Part shown: positions 1-10,902 of the stretch, in pieces | Layout: each line of letters opens with the position of its first letter | How positions within the stretch are numbered: the stretch's first letter is position 1 | Assembly (NCBI GenBank): GCA_002785985.1 | Contig: NHNU01000006.1 | Location: 413,587 to 477,586 of the forward strand | Source of the DNA: Microcyclosporella mali | Taxonomy: Eukaryota; Ascomycota; Dothideomycetes; Mycosphaerellales; Mycosphaerellaceae | Length of the DNA: 64,000 bases | Direction of reading: 5' to 3' | The notes under the pieces: model-generated | Database searches by the model: none | The model's input: the letters and a program-made list of their open reading frames with translations, nothing else | Told to the model about the DNA's origin: nothing | Position numbers and translations under genes: made by a program

Positions 1-444
1 TCCCATTTTGTTTACACATGTCCCCCCTCCGTCAGCGCCGTGACGAAGAGACACACAGAGTTTCGCAACCAAGGAAAAAAATATTGCTCGTGTTGAGCGT
101 GATAGATATGACGGTGATGATGATCGTTGAGAGATGGAATGCCGGAGGCTGTGAGCAAGTCGTATCTGCTCTCCGAAATGGTTGTTCTGTACAAGATCGA
201 CGCGAAAGTCGCAGTTTTCGCAGATAGACGTCGACCTTTTTTCTGCCGTCGAAACCGTAAACTCCGATAAGTAAAGGAAATTTAAAAGGTGCTTTCTCGC
301 GGCCAGCCAGTCGAGTATGAGCAAGATTGTAGCACCGGAAGCCACCAGCGCCGATGCCATGCTGAGCAAAGACAAAAGAAAAATTAGTCGCGATGTCGCT
401 GGATGCAACACCAATTCCGTAAGACAGGAACGGCCGTGAAATGT
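1..444. other. 3' flank of the Ime2-type kinase, no gene seen
   Basis: Only short overlapping open frames occur here and none resembles a protein. It probably holds the 3' UTR and downstream flank of the minus-strand kinase that ends at 445. Confidence 0.5.
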
Positions 445-2897
445 CTATCGATAAGCAGCTTGCGTTGCGAAAATACTCGCCGCTGCAGCGGAGGCCCAGT
501 CATTGTCGTCGTAAGGAGGCGTGGGCCACTGCGGGTTGACGACTTGTTTTGGTTGTACTCGCATGGGAGGGATGTCCATGGGCTTGCTCGGCGGATAGTC
601 GTGAGCGCCGAAGCTGACTCCCATTTGGTCCTTTGAGTGAGACGGCGTGAGGTACGGAGCTGGATATACTGGCTCCGATGTCACCTGGCCAAGAGGTGGC
701 CGTGTCGCATTCTGCGCATTCGAGCGATGATTGGAGGGCTCATTATCCAGACGACGCGCAGCTCGGTGTGCTGATGCGAGTGCCTCGTCCAGCAGCTCAT
801 CCTCTTCGCAGGGCGTTTCGTATCTGCTCGGTGCGTGACGAAGTGATCTCCTTGCTGCCCTGTTGGCCGTTGAGGTCTGCGTAGAGACTTCATTCTCCGC
901 ATACGGGAGGGAGTGATGACGCTTGAGCGTCGGATTGCTCGGTACTCTCGAAGGGTGCTTCGGCTGGTTCTGGGCAGGGTGTGCGGCTGCATCAAGGCTG
1001 TATCGAACACTTTGCAAGGCACGGTCAAGCTCAGCGAAGCCTGGATCAGCAGATGGATCAGCGGCGGCGGCTGCGATCGATTGAGGATACTCATGAATGG
1101 ATTGTCGATTACCCGACCAAGGAGCACAGCCAACGTTCGCCTCCATGTCTTCGGCGCCTGGAGCTATGGGACCCGGCTGTCGTCCTGATAGTCTCCTCGC
1201 ACGCTTACGCAGGTGCGAAAAGAAGCTTTCGCGTTGACTGCCCGTGGGTGACTTCAATCCAGTCGCGCCAGTGAGAGCCCTTTCAGCCTCTTGGCGGTGC
1301 AGGTCGGCATAGTGATTACCTTGAGAGTTGACCGACAATTGTCTCCCAATCTTCTTGCTCGGTCGATCGTCCGAATGCTCCGTTCGTCTGACGCTCGCAT
1401 GCGCGACGGAAGCGTCTGGTAGTGGCGAGATCGGTCTGATCGATGGAAGTATGGGCATTGGTGCGGCATTAGGAGCTGCACCGTCTGCCCAGGTGGCCCG
1501 CTTCGTAGCTGCTGGCCGTGTCTTGCTCACAAGTGGTGCCGGGTCGGTGGAATGAGCATGAACAGGGGTGGGTCGAGGGGATTGCTGGACTGGAATCTGA
1601 AGGTGTTCAGGAACAGTTGGTGCAGCGTTGTCACGAGTCCCAAGTGATTTCCTGAACCAAGCAGAAGTCTTCGTAGACAATGTCGGGCTCTCACCCGACT
1701 CGTTGGCCATCAAGACGGAGCTCTTGCGACCCAGTCCCCGAGCAGTGCTACTCTTGGGTCGTAGGGGATCGACGGCGTCACGGAAATAGTCGTGTTCCAG
1801 TGCTTGTCGTGAAGTCGGTCGTACCTTGGGATCCCACATCAAGCACCAGGTAACGAATTGTGCAAGGCTTGCGGGCCACTGAGGTGAAGGCAGAACGGTC
1901 TCCAGAGAGTGTGGCGCCATCTTGGGGAAGGAGAAGCCCAACTTTTGTGCGAGCTTGATTCCCTCTTTCCATTCTCCGCCACCGACCTTTTGGCCGTGTT
2001 TGTTAACCCAGCTGCCTGGACTGCCCATGACCTCACAGACTCTCCAGACCTGGTCTACCTCGTTGCCACCGGGAAACAGCGGCTTCAGTGTCGCAATCTC
2101 AACAGCCATGGCGCCAACGGCCCAGATGTCAACTGGTGCAGAGTACTCTCCAGCTCTCAAAAGGACTTCAGGCGCGCGATACCATCTCGTCGACACGTAG
2201 GTTGTGTAAGGCACTCGAGAATGCGTTTCGCGTGCAAGACCAAAATCTGCAATTTTGATGGTGTATGCGGGTGGCGTCGATGGTGGAGTCACGAGCTGTG
2301 AATAGCGCTTGAAGGCATTGCTGGTATCGGGTGCTGAGGTCGAGACCAAGATATTCTCCGGCTTAATGTCGCGGTGAAAGAAGTGGTGATTGTGGATATG
2401 CTCCAGTCCCTCCAAGATCTGGAAAAGAATGCTCTTCACCGCAGGTGCATCGAGCGGCTTGTGATCTCTGGCCTTCATTAGTTGGTAAAGATTGCCGTCC
2501 ATGTATTCCATGGCAATGTGGAGTTTCTTGCTGAGTGGATCGAGGAAAATGTCGTAGGCTGGGACAAGGTGAGGGTGGTTCGGGAGGGATTTGAGAAAGA
2601 TGACTTCACGGAGCTCCATGCATTGCGCGAAACTCTCGAAAGTTTTCTTCATCGTTTTGATGGCGACCTGGGACGAGGGAGTTAGCGCAGATGTCATTCA
2701 ATATTGTGCTGGTCGCAACAAACCAATGTCCCCCGACGAACGATGTGAGCGCCAGCGCTTCTCGTTCTTCCCAGCGCGACGCTACCAAAACTGCCATCAC
2801 CGATGTCCTTGATGATTTCGAACTTGTCTTCAAGGCATACAGCAGCTTGCGAGCTGGACGACCAGCCTCGATGCGACATATCGTACGCGACGGTCAT
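445..2897 (-). CDS. ime2: Ime2/MAK-type (RCK family) serine/threonine kinase
   Basis: CMGC protein kinase of the RCK group (yeast Ime2, Aspergillus ImeB, mammalian MAK/ICK), which in fungi controls meiosis, sexual development and morphogenesis. Two exons, 2897-2724 and 2667-445, join in phase across a 56-nt intron (2668-2723, gtttgt...cag, branch gctaac) to give 798 aa. The Gly-rich loop GDGSFGSV lies at about 33-40, the VAIK lysine is residue 62 just after the intron, HRDIKPEN starts near 156 and DFG near 199. The activation segment carries the family's T-x-Y motif (TTY, about 213-215) before RWYRAPE. Some 30 Ser/Thr/Pro-rich residues are inserted between the catalytic loop and DFG. The roughly 450-residue tail is low in complexity and basic, as in fungal Ime2 homologues. 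The first ATG was chosen because it precedes the glycine loop in an open frame. Family assignment is firm; the biological role is inferred. Confidence 0.9.
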
Positions 2898-3853
2898 GAC
2901 TGATGTGGTTGCTTCGACGGACGAAGCCTTTGCTTGGGTTGATAGTGGATGCTACCGTGACATGGAGTCGTATCGACGAAGTGGCAAACTGTGCGACATG
3001 TCAATACGGATTTCCAAGCAAAGCGGCGGTATTGGACTCACGATGCAAGTCAAGAACGAGGCGAAGATGGTGCTTTGAAGCCTGCACGGACCGTCAAGGT
3101 CGGTGTTATTATGGATTAGAGGACGTGTAAGGTAGTGATATGGAGTTGTGTGTGCAGATAGAGATGGTTGTCGACGGAGCGAGGAGGAAAGTGCCTTCAG
3201 GGTCCGGAATCAGGCGTAGACGTCGAGTGGGATGTAAAAGAGTGTAGACGGCGATGACCTAAAGAGGGAAGAAGTGGAAGAGAGGATCCTGGAGATGGCG
3301 TCCAGTTGAACGGGAAGAGGGAGGTCGAGGTGGAATTCGACGGTTGGCGGAAAGAGGATCCGAGGGATGGCTTCCTCTAGCAGACGATCAGAAGTAGCAG
3401 TGCCGAGATAGCGTGGCCGGTGGCTGAGTGGGTCCGCTGTCTGTCTGTCTCTCTCTCCTGGAAACGATGAGACAGGCACAGGCCTGGGAGAGATGATGGT
3501 TTCGCGCGGGTGCGTGTGCGTGTAAGAATGTGGAAAAGGAGAAGGCTCGCACGCAGCGGGCCAGGGACCGCGATCCGTGCCGGTGATGAATGATTCGGGA
3601 AGTAGAAGGTGGGAACGCGGCGCGTGGGCTAGTACAGTAGTCGACGTCGTTGCTCGCTGTTCATGCTCCAGCAGGCCGGCTTTCGAGAGAGTGCGACGGC
3701 GCGCGAAACCGTTGCGCGGCAGGGGTCAGTGGTGTTGTGGCCAGGGTCCGGCGTGTGAGGGATAAGAATAATGGGCTGGTGGTGACTCGGTGGGAGAGCG
3801 TGCGTGTGTGCGTGGATGCGCGTTGCAGTGGTCGATTATACGTCAGGTCTGAA

Positions 3854-3877
3854 GCTGGCAGGCTGGCAGGCTGGCAG
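3854..3877. repeat. Tandem 8-mer, three perfect copies
   Basis: The unit gctggcag is repeated three times head to tail in the kinase upstream region. Confidence 0.9.
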
Positions 3878-4172
3878 TCGACGACGAGACAGTAAATGAA
3901 GGCGACAACAAGCAGGTTTACTACAGCAGTGGATGATAGTTCCCTCCACTAGCAGCCCGGTAGGCACGGTAGTGTCCTCATGAGGGTGGTGATTTGTGGA
4001 TAGTGCACGGGCGGGAGAGAGGCGCCGTCGGGACGTGGTGGGCAGTTGATAGTGCAAAGCTTGTTGTTGCTGCTGTTGTTGTCGTTGTTGTTGTCGTTGG
4101 AGGCGAGACTAGCAGGAGGATCATACGTAGCCTGAATAGTCGAGTGTTGGAGTTGGGGAGTTGGAGGTGTGC

Positions 4173-4212
4173 CAGCATCAGCATCAGCATCAGCATCAGC
4201 ACCAGCACCAGC
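4173..4212. repeat. Hexamer microsatellite (agcatc/agcacc)
   Basis: About six units of cagcat pass into cagcac units. The run is immediately followed by the palindromic stretch cctgggccctgggcc. Confidence 0.85.
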
Positions 4213-4246
4213 CCCTGGGCCCTGGGCCAGTGTGTCGTGGTCGGCC

Positions 4247-4262
4247 GCTAACTTTAGTTAGC
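4247..4262. repeat. Small inverted repeat (6-bp arms)
   Basis: The arms gctaac and gttagc flank a 4-nt spacer, so the site could form a short hairpin or bind a dimeric factor. It is the only neat short palindrome noticed near the repeat cluster. Function unknown. Confidence 0.4.
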
Positions 4263-4333
4263 TGCGTCTCCATGCGCGTGGGACCACTGGCACTGGCACT
4301 GGTCGACGACCCTGCTGCTGTGGTGGTGCTTGC

Positions 4334-4352
4334 GCTTGCTTGCTTGCTTGCT
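4334..4352. repeat. gctt tetranucleotide microsatellite
   Basis: The unit gctt is repeated four times plus a partial copy. Confidence 0.85.
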
Positions 4353-4464
4353 GCTTTTGCTGCCCAACAACGCGTACGAATATGGGAAGAAGCGACGGCT
4401 CATGTCTTTGTATGTTTGCGGAAGTGATGCGGATAGACATCAGGTCCAGGACGCGGTCAGGCAT

Positions 4465-4492
4465 AGTCACAATCACAGTCACAATCACAATC
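4465..4492. repeat. Imperfect hexamer repeat (agtcac/aatcac)
   Basis: Near-identical hexamers agtcac and aatcac alternate over 28 nt. Confidence 0.8.
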
Positions 4493-7400
4493 TTAGCCCT
4501 GCTCTCCCTACGCGAGCACGACCAACACACGAGACGAGGGGAGACGAGAGGAGATGCGGGTGTTCCAGGCGAGGAGGGAACATGAACATCGCCACTACTT
4601 TGACAGTGACGGGGGTTTGTTATGAGAAGCAGAACGGCGGCCCCCTGCTGATGGAAGGTCCCGGGAAACCTTATCATGTCTTGGGGCAATAGAGAGCGCA
4701 GGAATTGAACTGTGGAACAGAAGGTGAACACTGATGAACAGGTGGTGGCACTGGAAATAGATCGGCCTTCCACCGCTTCGGTCCCTTCAAAATCCTGAAT
4801 CCTCCTCCTACAATTGACCACTGACTTATTACTGCAGCATTTGTAGCGCATCCGAATCACGTCGCAGCATCCTTTCGCTCTTCTGTCCTCTCATCTCTCT
4901 TGGCTCTTCGTCTACGTGTCGGACTTCCTGCTGCAGTCATCGTCTGTCTTGTTATGTCTACGCAGAAGCGTGGGCGTTGTCTCGTGGCGGCGAAGTGAGT
5001 GCAGCTCCGAACAACCACCATTGACGCGCCCCTTGTGCTTCTTCTGGCACCAACCACGTCGTCGCGCGTGTATCGTGGTGGTCACGTAGCGCCTAGCATC
5101 TTATGGTCAGTCGTCTCTGTGCTAGTCCTGCCAGCACACCACAGCTACACCACTAGGAACTCTGCGCCATGTCGCGTCGCTTCGCGTCGCGTCGTTGTGC
5201 TTGACATGCGCAGCTTGCGGCCGTTGCTTGCTCTGCAGGATACTCTGATGTGACGATATCCACCTCGGACCCCCTTCGTTTCGCAATTACTACATGATTC
5301 GGCAGCCCGTGCCCGGCAAAAGCCAGTCATGTCCATGAGTAAAGTCAAGCCGACGCCGTCACACTGCCCGCTGTGCCGACTCCTGAATCGGGCATCGTGG
5401 CACGCACCCCTGACTATCGAGCGGTACTGCCATTAAAGTTCCGGCTCACCGTTGTGATTGCTCTGATCTCGCTCACGACGCCGGATCCGATAATGTTGTA
5501 TATGGCTGGCCCTAAAACCTGCGGCACAGATATGGACGTCCTGCAGTCGATATGGCCATCGTTTGGAGTAATTCGTGCATCTATCTTGTAGGTGACTAAG
5601 TCGTCGAGCAGAAGTGCTGATGTCCTCACTCGGGTCTGGCGCGGTCCACGAGAAACGGGCGCCAAATCTGACCCTGTGAACTCGCCTCCACGACACCCCA
5701 CGCGATGAGATTGTAACCTGAAAGTCCTGCCAGCGTAATATCCGCTACTTAGCAAATTGCATGCTCGAAATCCGAGGATGACCGCTACATCTTGCCTGAC
5801 AGCCGCCGTAGTCAGAATTTCATGCGAAAGACCTAACAGCTGACGTCCTCGCCGCATGCGATGAAGCAAATTGACACAGGACTGTTCATCGATAACCGTG
5901 CTATAGTCTACGGCGAGAAAGTGGTAACCGGAGTGCAGTAGTCTCGTCCCAGGTCAAGCACCTCACATCCAGCCCATTGGAGAACACGGCTCGCTGTGCT
6001 CGTTTCGCAGCGGTCGGCGCCGTGGGGAAGTCCCCGTTGGCGGTGAGGCTCGTCAATGATCTTCGTCCTCCTCTGCCGACCTCACCAGTCCAGTGCACCA
6101 CGTCTTCCCATCGTCAACTTGCACGGGCTGTGCTGTGCGTTCCTGGACCCGTTGATCAGGGCTCTTCATCGTCGCATTCGCGAGTCATGTGCGCTTCGTG
6201 AGGTCATCGAGTGTTGGCCCGAGTGCTCTTCGTAACACCCCTTCAGCGTTGATGCTCCACCTCGGTAACAGAATTTCAGTCATGATGAGCGATTTCCATT
6301 CGAGCGACGTGCTGCCGTCCCTGAGCATGTCGAATGACGAAGTTCCCCAGATGACCCGACCAGGATCATGGGTCTTCTCGTGGTGCAGCATCTCGTACGA
6401 CGGGTTCCTGCGTATATTTGCGGCAGACCTGCATGGTGGTGGACTCTTTTCCCTGCTATACCATAGATAGATCCTTCTCCATGATATCGATACCATTGTT
6501 GTACTCATCACGGGACGTTGTCACGCGGTAGTGACATGAGCGACAGTTGCGGAAGGTGCATACCCTCGACCGCCACTCAGCTTTCCTGGTGACGATAGCA
6601 GCACCACGTAAAGTCGAGAATTGCTTGGGATCCCTTCCACAGCACGCCGGCCCAAAGCGAACCTAGCAGCTTGCTTAATCATTGAACAATGTCTTTCGAG
6701 TGAGAATTCGTGTAAATCGCGACTCGAATCATCGTCTAGGACTCTTCTGAATATTCCAACCAGGTCGACGCACCACGTTTACCCCACCACCAGGTATTGT
6801 CTCCCATGCTTCTAGGGAACAGGGTACGAACAGTACATAGTTCGATGGCGGTACTCCGGAGTTTATAAACTTCGGGCAACCACTCGCGCGGTTTTTGAGC
6901 GTGAAGATAGTCCCCTCTCCACGACTCGTACATCACGACGATTCGTACATATGACGGACGATATGGCGGTTAAGGGCGGCGCCGACACACCAGAAGCAGT
7001 GTCGAGGTGTTGAAGACATTCACCACCACCACCAGCATCAGTCAAGGAATCACAATGGTCAGTCCATTTCGATCATACACCGCCAAGCTTGCTTCATCAA
7101 CGGGCAGAACGTCGGCTGTTGCACATAATCAAAAAAAATTCGCTCGCTTGCTCATGAGTCGGTCAACAATGCACTAGCAAGCGAAACATGGACCGATCAA
7201 GATCAAGCACCATCATGATCGCCAATCCAGGCGTAGCACTTGACCGACATTCGACGCAATGGGGAAAAAAATCCTGCCATCTCGCTCTGTTCCTGAACAA
7301 AAGCACTGCTCGCTTGAGCCTTGCGACGACTATGCGCGCGTAACATCAGCTAGGGTCTTGCAAAGAAGGAACCCTCGCTCCTCGAGAGAGCCTGAGACGC

Positions 7401-7864
7401 GGTTCACAAGGGGATTAATCTACTCGAGAGGCAAGCAACTTCGCTTAATGACAGTAATGATATGTAATTTAGTCCCAGGAAGCAACATTCGGTTCACTCT
7501 TCCCTGCATACCACGAGGGGGGATCCCATCTCCGAATGCAAGTGATTAGAGGGGCAACATGGATTCATGCATGTCAATCAGAGGGCGGCATGGTCTCATC
7601 GCCGTCTAGATTAGCCCAAGAAGCAAAGAAGCGGGTACCGACTCCTTTAGAATTATCAACCAGATGTTCGGATTTCTGGCGGGTCAAGTGTCTGGAAGCC
7701 ACGGATTCTGGGGTGAACATTGTTCAAGTTGATACGATGAGGGCAATCTCGAGCCAGTGCTGTATCAGGTGGTGCGCGCAGTAAACAGGTAGTCGGAGTC
7801 TTTGACAAACTGTTCTATGCACATTGTATCCGTGTAATATTGTATCGAAGGAAGTCATCAGTCA

Positions 7865-9718
7865 TTACCACCCACCACCAGCAGCGTGTGCCAACGCGGA
7901 AACGCGATCGACTTCCCCTCCACCCTCTGACTTTCCAACGTCGCTCTCGACAATCCTATATGATGTCTGCAGCAGGACATCAAGTGAAACGCCCGCGGTG
8001 GCCGACCAATGTGCGAGGAACTCCTTGACGCGTGACCTGTCAATACCATCCACCACGTCGCCGTCACCTGCGGCGGACGATATTACGGAGTCCCGCGCTG
8101 GAGAGTGTTCCATGTCAACATCGCCTTCAGCATCAGTGAGGACATCTCCTGAGCCAGCGCTCCAATACGCCTCGTCGACATGTGCCAACCATTCGCGCTG
8201 AGCAGGTAGCACCTCCTGGTCGCCGCCATTCTCGATCCCTGTGCCGCCAACTTGTCTCAATGTCGCCACGTCTCCGACTTTGATCTGGCCTCCTCCGTTT
8301 GTGCAGCCTCCTGGGCATGCCATCACTTCCACATAAGCGTAGTCACTATCGTTCCCGCCCGCTGAAGCAGCACCTTTGGGTCTCCTCGCTATGCCAGGTT
8401 TCCGCGTTGTCGCGCCTGGCATACGGCTCACCTTGGCTGGCTTCAGTCTTCGCACCAGATTCTGAATATTGCGAAATCCGTAGTACCGTGCTGCTCGAAA
8501 GACGTCGCGGCCTTCTGCGTCGACAATCGTGTATTCGGAGACATCGTTGTTTCGACCTCGTTGTGTCTTGATCTGGGAGCCAGGGTGACGTGTCTGTTTA
8601 GTTTTGAGAATGTGCCAGAGGTACCCGCCACTGGTACCGATAGCTTCTGTCTCTCCTCGTTTGCGTTTCTGGCCTCGCTGTTGACCGAAAAGGAAGTCGT
8701 TGATGACAGGCTCCGGAAACGGAGGTACATAGTCTGCTGGAACAGGTTGCTTTGGCAAGCGTGGGAAACTGATGTTGCGGCTCTCCGCAAGCATGAGCAG
8801 CTCTCGTGCGGTGATCACGCAGTCTACATCTCGGATGGCTTCCTCTCCTTCTTGGCCATGCCAGGAGTGAGAAGTGAGCTCACTGCGTGAAGCCTCCAGT
8901 TTCTTGTCGAAACAAGGCATGACCGCCAAGTGCCACACGTCTCGCGGCTCGATTCCATGCCTCTTTGCCAGTACCGACTTCAAAAGTACTCCAGTCAATG
9001 CTTGTGGCGACTTGAGCTTGCTCAAATGTGGCAGAATGTGTGGGTGCGTCTTTTCAGCATAGCATATCCATCCAGGGCAGGCGGACGTAATGACAGGCTT
9101 CTTTTGTAGCTCCTGAGAACCCTCTACAGCCGAGATGTTCGAATTCTCCACCTCGTCTGCAGCCGCTACGAGACTGGCTTCACGCATGGCATTCGTGTCT
9201 ACCACCCAAGTGAAGCCAGAACCATTCCGCCCACCGCGACGTAGTCCCATCTGGCCACTGAGGAGCTGACTGATCATGAATCCCGCCTCCCGTTCCGAGA
9301 CATTGTATGTTGCGGCAATACTCGCTCTTGATTGTGGTGACACGCTCGCAACGAACAACTTCTTATCGAGGGCTTGAGGTGTCTCGGAAGATTGCGCCTC
9401 ATCTTGTGATCGCGTCACATTTGGTATCTCCAATTCCGCAAACCTGTCCAGAGTATCCAATACCTCGCCATGACTCTGAAGACTGACCAGCACGGCCTCA
9501 GCGCTCGTCACGCACCCAGAACAAGCTAAGCAGTCAGTCAAGGAGATTTGAGCGGGCGGCGCAATGGTGCCGGAGTTGACCTTGTCCTCAGTGGTGACTT
9601 CGTATGGATCCAAGTCGTCCAGCGGCTGTTGCTTGGGCAGTGTCTCGATTGGTTTGATGCACGCAACGCCCGGATTAATGAAATCATTCAGGTCGTCGGC
9701 GGAGAGGATGGCAGACAT
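7865..9718 (-). CDS. nar1: Cytosolic Fe-S cluster assembly factor Nar1
   Basis: Iron-only-hydrogenase-like protein of the CIA machinery, which helps insert 4Fe-4S clusters into cytosolic and nuclear proteins. A single uninterrupted exon encodes 617 aa from an ATG at 9718. The N-terminal cluster ligands are visible as Cys20 plus the CxxCxxC group Cys63/Cys66/Cys69. The hydrogenase-like core contains the conserved SACPGWICYAEK segment in its middle and MACPGGCTNGGGQI towards the C-terminus, which supplies further ligands. It is longer than yeast Nar1 (about 490 aa) because of linkers between these blocks and a longer C-terminal part. It is transcribed divergently from RPB12 across 346 bp. Confidence 0.95.
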   Translation of the reverse strand: MSAILSADDLNDFINPGVACIKPIETLPKQQPLDDLDPYEVTTEDKVNSGTIAPPAQISLTDCLACSGCVTSAEAVLVSLQSHGEVLDTLDRFAELEIPNVTRSQDEAQSSETPQALDKKLFVASVSPQSRASIAATYNVSEREAGFMISQLLSGQMGLRRGGRNGSGFTWVVDTNAMREASLVAAADEVENSNISAVEGSQELQKKPVITSACPGWICYAEKTHPHILPHLSKLKSPQALTGVLLKSVLAKRHGIEPRDVWHLAVMPCFDKKLEASRSELTSHSWHGQEGEEAIRDVDCVITARELLMLAESRNISFPRLPKQPVPADYVPPFPEPVINDFLFGQQRGQKRKRGETEAIGTSGGYLWHILKTKQTRHPGSQIKTQRGRNNDVSEYTIVDAEGRDVFRAARYYGFRNIQNLVRRLKPAKVSRMPGATTRKPGIARRPKGAASAGGNDSDYAYVEVMACPGGCTNGGGQIKVGDVATLRQVGGTGIENGGDQEVLPAQREWLAHVDEAYWSAGSGDVLTDAEGDVDMEHSPARDSVISSAAGDGDVVDGIDRSRVKEFLAHWSATAGVSLDVLLQTSYRIVESDVGKSEGGGEVDRVSALAHAAGGGW

Positions 9719-10064
9719 GATGCGCGAACTCGGGAGCCTCTACTCGGACACATGTGGTACACACGCCAGGCGCAGGGGGAGGCGTGATGTATATGGGCGC
9801 GAGGCGTGATATGTCATCGGAGGGACTGATCCAGTGGGGTCGCTCCAATTTCTAAGATAGTCGTGAGCGAATTCGGCGCGGAAAATGGACCCTTTCATGC
9901 AACTTCTGCTTCACGTGCTTGCGCATGTGCCGCCAGACTAGCGCCACTTCTTTCCACCTCCACCTCCACCTCCACCTCCAGCACCACCTATCTGCGCCGT
10001 ATTCTCTCTGTCCGCCGCCCGCCTCCACAACCACCCTCGACCTCTCATCGACCTACCATCCATC
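9719..10064. promoter_or_regulatory. Shared divergent promoter region of NAR1 and RPB12
   Basis: This 346-bp gap separates two divergent start codons. It contains a CACGTG palindrome at 9912-9917 (the core bound by Cbf1/bHLH factors) and a ccacct hexamer run at about 9955-9980 close to the RPB12 start. Factor binding is inferred from the motif only. Confidence 0.45.
9955..9980. repeat. ccacct hexamer repeat in the RPB12 leader
   Basis: About four perfect units of ccacct lie some 85 bp upstream of the RPB12 start codon, probably in its 5' UTR. Confidence 0.8.
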
Positions 10065-10371
10065 ATGTCTCGCGAAGCTTACACCCCGCCGTCCATCACT
10101 TCTGCCGGTCCCTCCAACAACCAGACCGGTGGCTTTGAGATCACTGGCGCAGGCAGCACCTTCGAGGACACCTCCAAACCGGTCCAGTACCTCTGCGGTG
10201 ACTGCGACGCGAAAGTCACACTCAAGAAAGGCGACCCGATCCGATGCAAGGAGTGTGGATATCGAGTACTGTACAAGGAGCGGACGAACAGGTACGTTGA
10301 GGACAAAGAATGCTAAGCAGATGGGAGCACTGACGATGTGGTGCAGAATGGTGCAGTTTGAGGCGCGATGA
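10065..10371 (+). CDS. rpb12: RNA polymerase I/II/III common subunit Rpb12 (RPABC4)
   Basis: Small zinc-ribbon subunit shared by the three nuclear RNA polymerases. Exons 10065-10291 and 10347-10371 join across a 55-nt intron (gtacgt...gtgcag) to give 83 aa. The second exon is only 25 nt and supplies the family's invariant C-terminus, NRMVQFEAR; without splicing the protein would end in a non-conserved tail. The zinc ligands are CGDC and CKEC. The N-terminal extension of about 40 residues is Ser/Thr/Gly-rich, making the protein slightly longer than yeast Rpb12 (70 aa). Confidence 0.95.
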
Positions 10372-10902
10372 GACGGAGCTTTACAGCGAGCAGGCGACGC
10401 ATCTCAGCCTGAATCGAGCGTGCACTAGGAGTGCTTCTACAACTTATGAACAAAAGCGAGGACCGCGGGAAACGCATTGCATCGGCGAAGCGCCGATTGG
10501 ACTTGAAATGCTGGGCTACGCGATCGAGCCACCCTGATTCCTTCGTTTGGACGTCTCGTGAATTGAGCCGCGGCTTTCGCGGACAATTTGTTATGGCGAT
10601 AAGCGCGTCGCGCCTGTAGGTGCATGCATTGCAATCACGCAGCGTAGTCAAGAGCAATAGCAGTGCAGCTCCTCAACCGAATGCCGACTCTAATTTCCCG
10701 TGCTTGCTTCCGATTCGCCTCCGTTCATGCCGCTCATCATCACATGTGCCGCATAAAAGTCTTTCTTTCGGCGTTTGCGCTGATCGTTCATAATGCTGCA
10801 AGCTCCATCCATGCTGCTACGCCTTACGCCTCACACCACGCGCCAACCTCGCACCACAGTCTCTATAGGCAGTAGAAACATGCATAACGAAAGGCGACGA
10901 TT
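10372..10902. other. Convergent intergenic region, no gene seen
   Basis: Lies between the 3' ends of RPB12 and COT-1. Only short non-conserved frames are present. It presumably contains both 3' UTRs. Confidence 0.5.

Larger units (their letters stand above)
2898..7864. other. 4.97-kb gene-free region upstream of the Ime2-type kinase
   Basis: The region lies between the start of the kinase and the 3' end of NAR1, both on the minus strand, so it can serve as promoter or 5' leader only for the kinase. All open frames are short (200 codons at most), overlap each other and show no recognisable domain. Simple repeats cluster between 3.85 and 4.5 kb. No transposon ends, long repeats or tRNA-like folds were seen. 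A long regulatory region, a leader transcript or unrecognised non-coding RNA are all possible. Confidence 0.6.

Noticed and set aside
4258..4860. 200-codon minus-strand frame in the Ime2 upstream region
   Set aside because: Composition is driven by simple repeats, there is no domain, and other frames over the same DNA are equally open.
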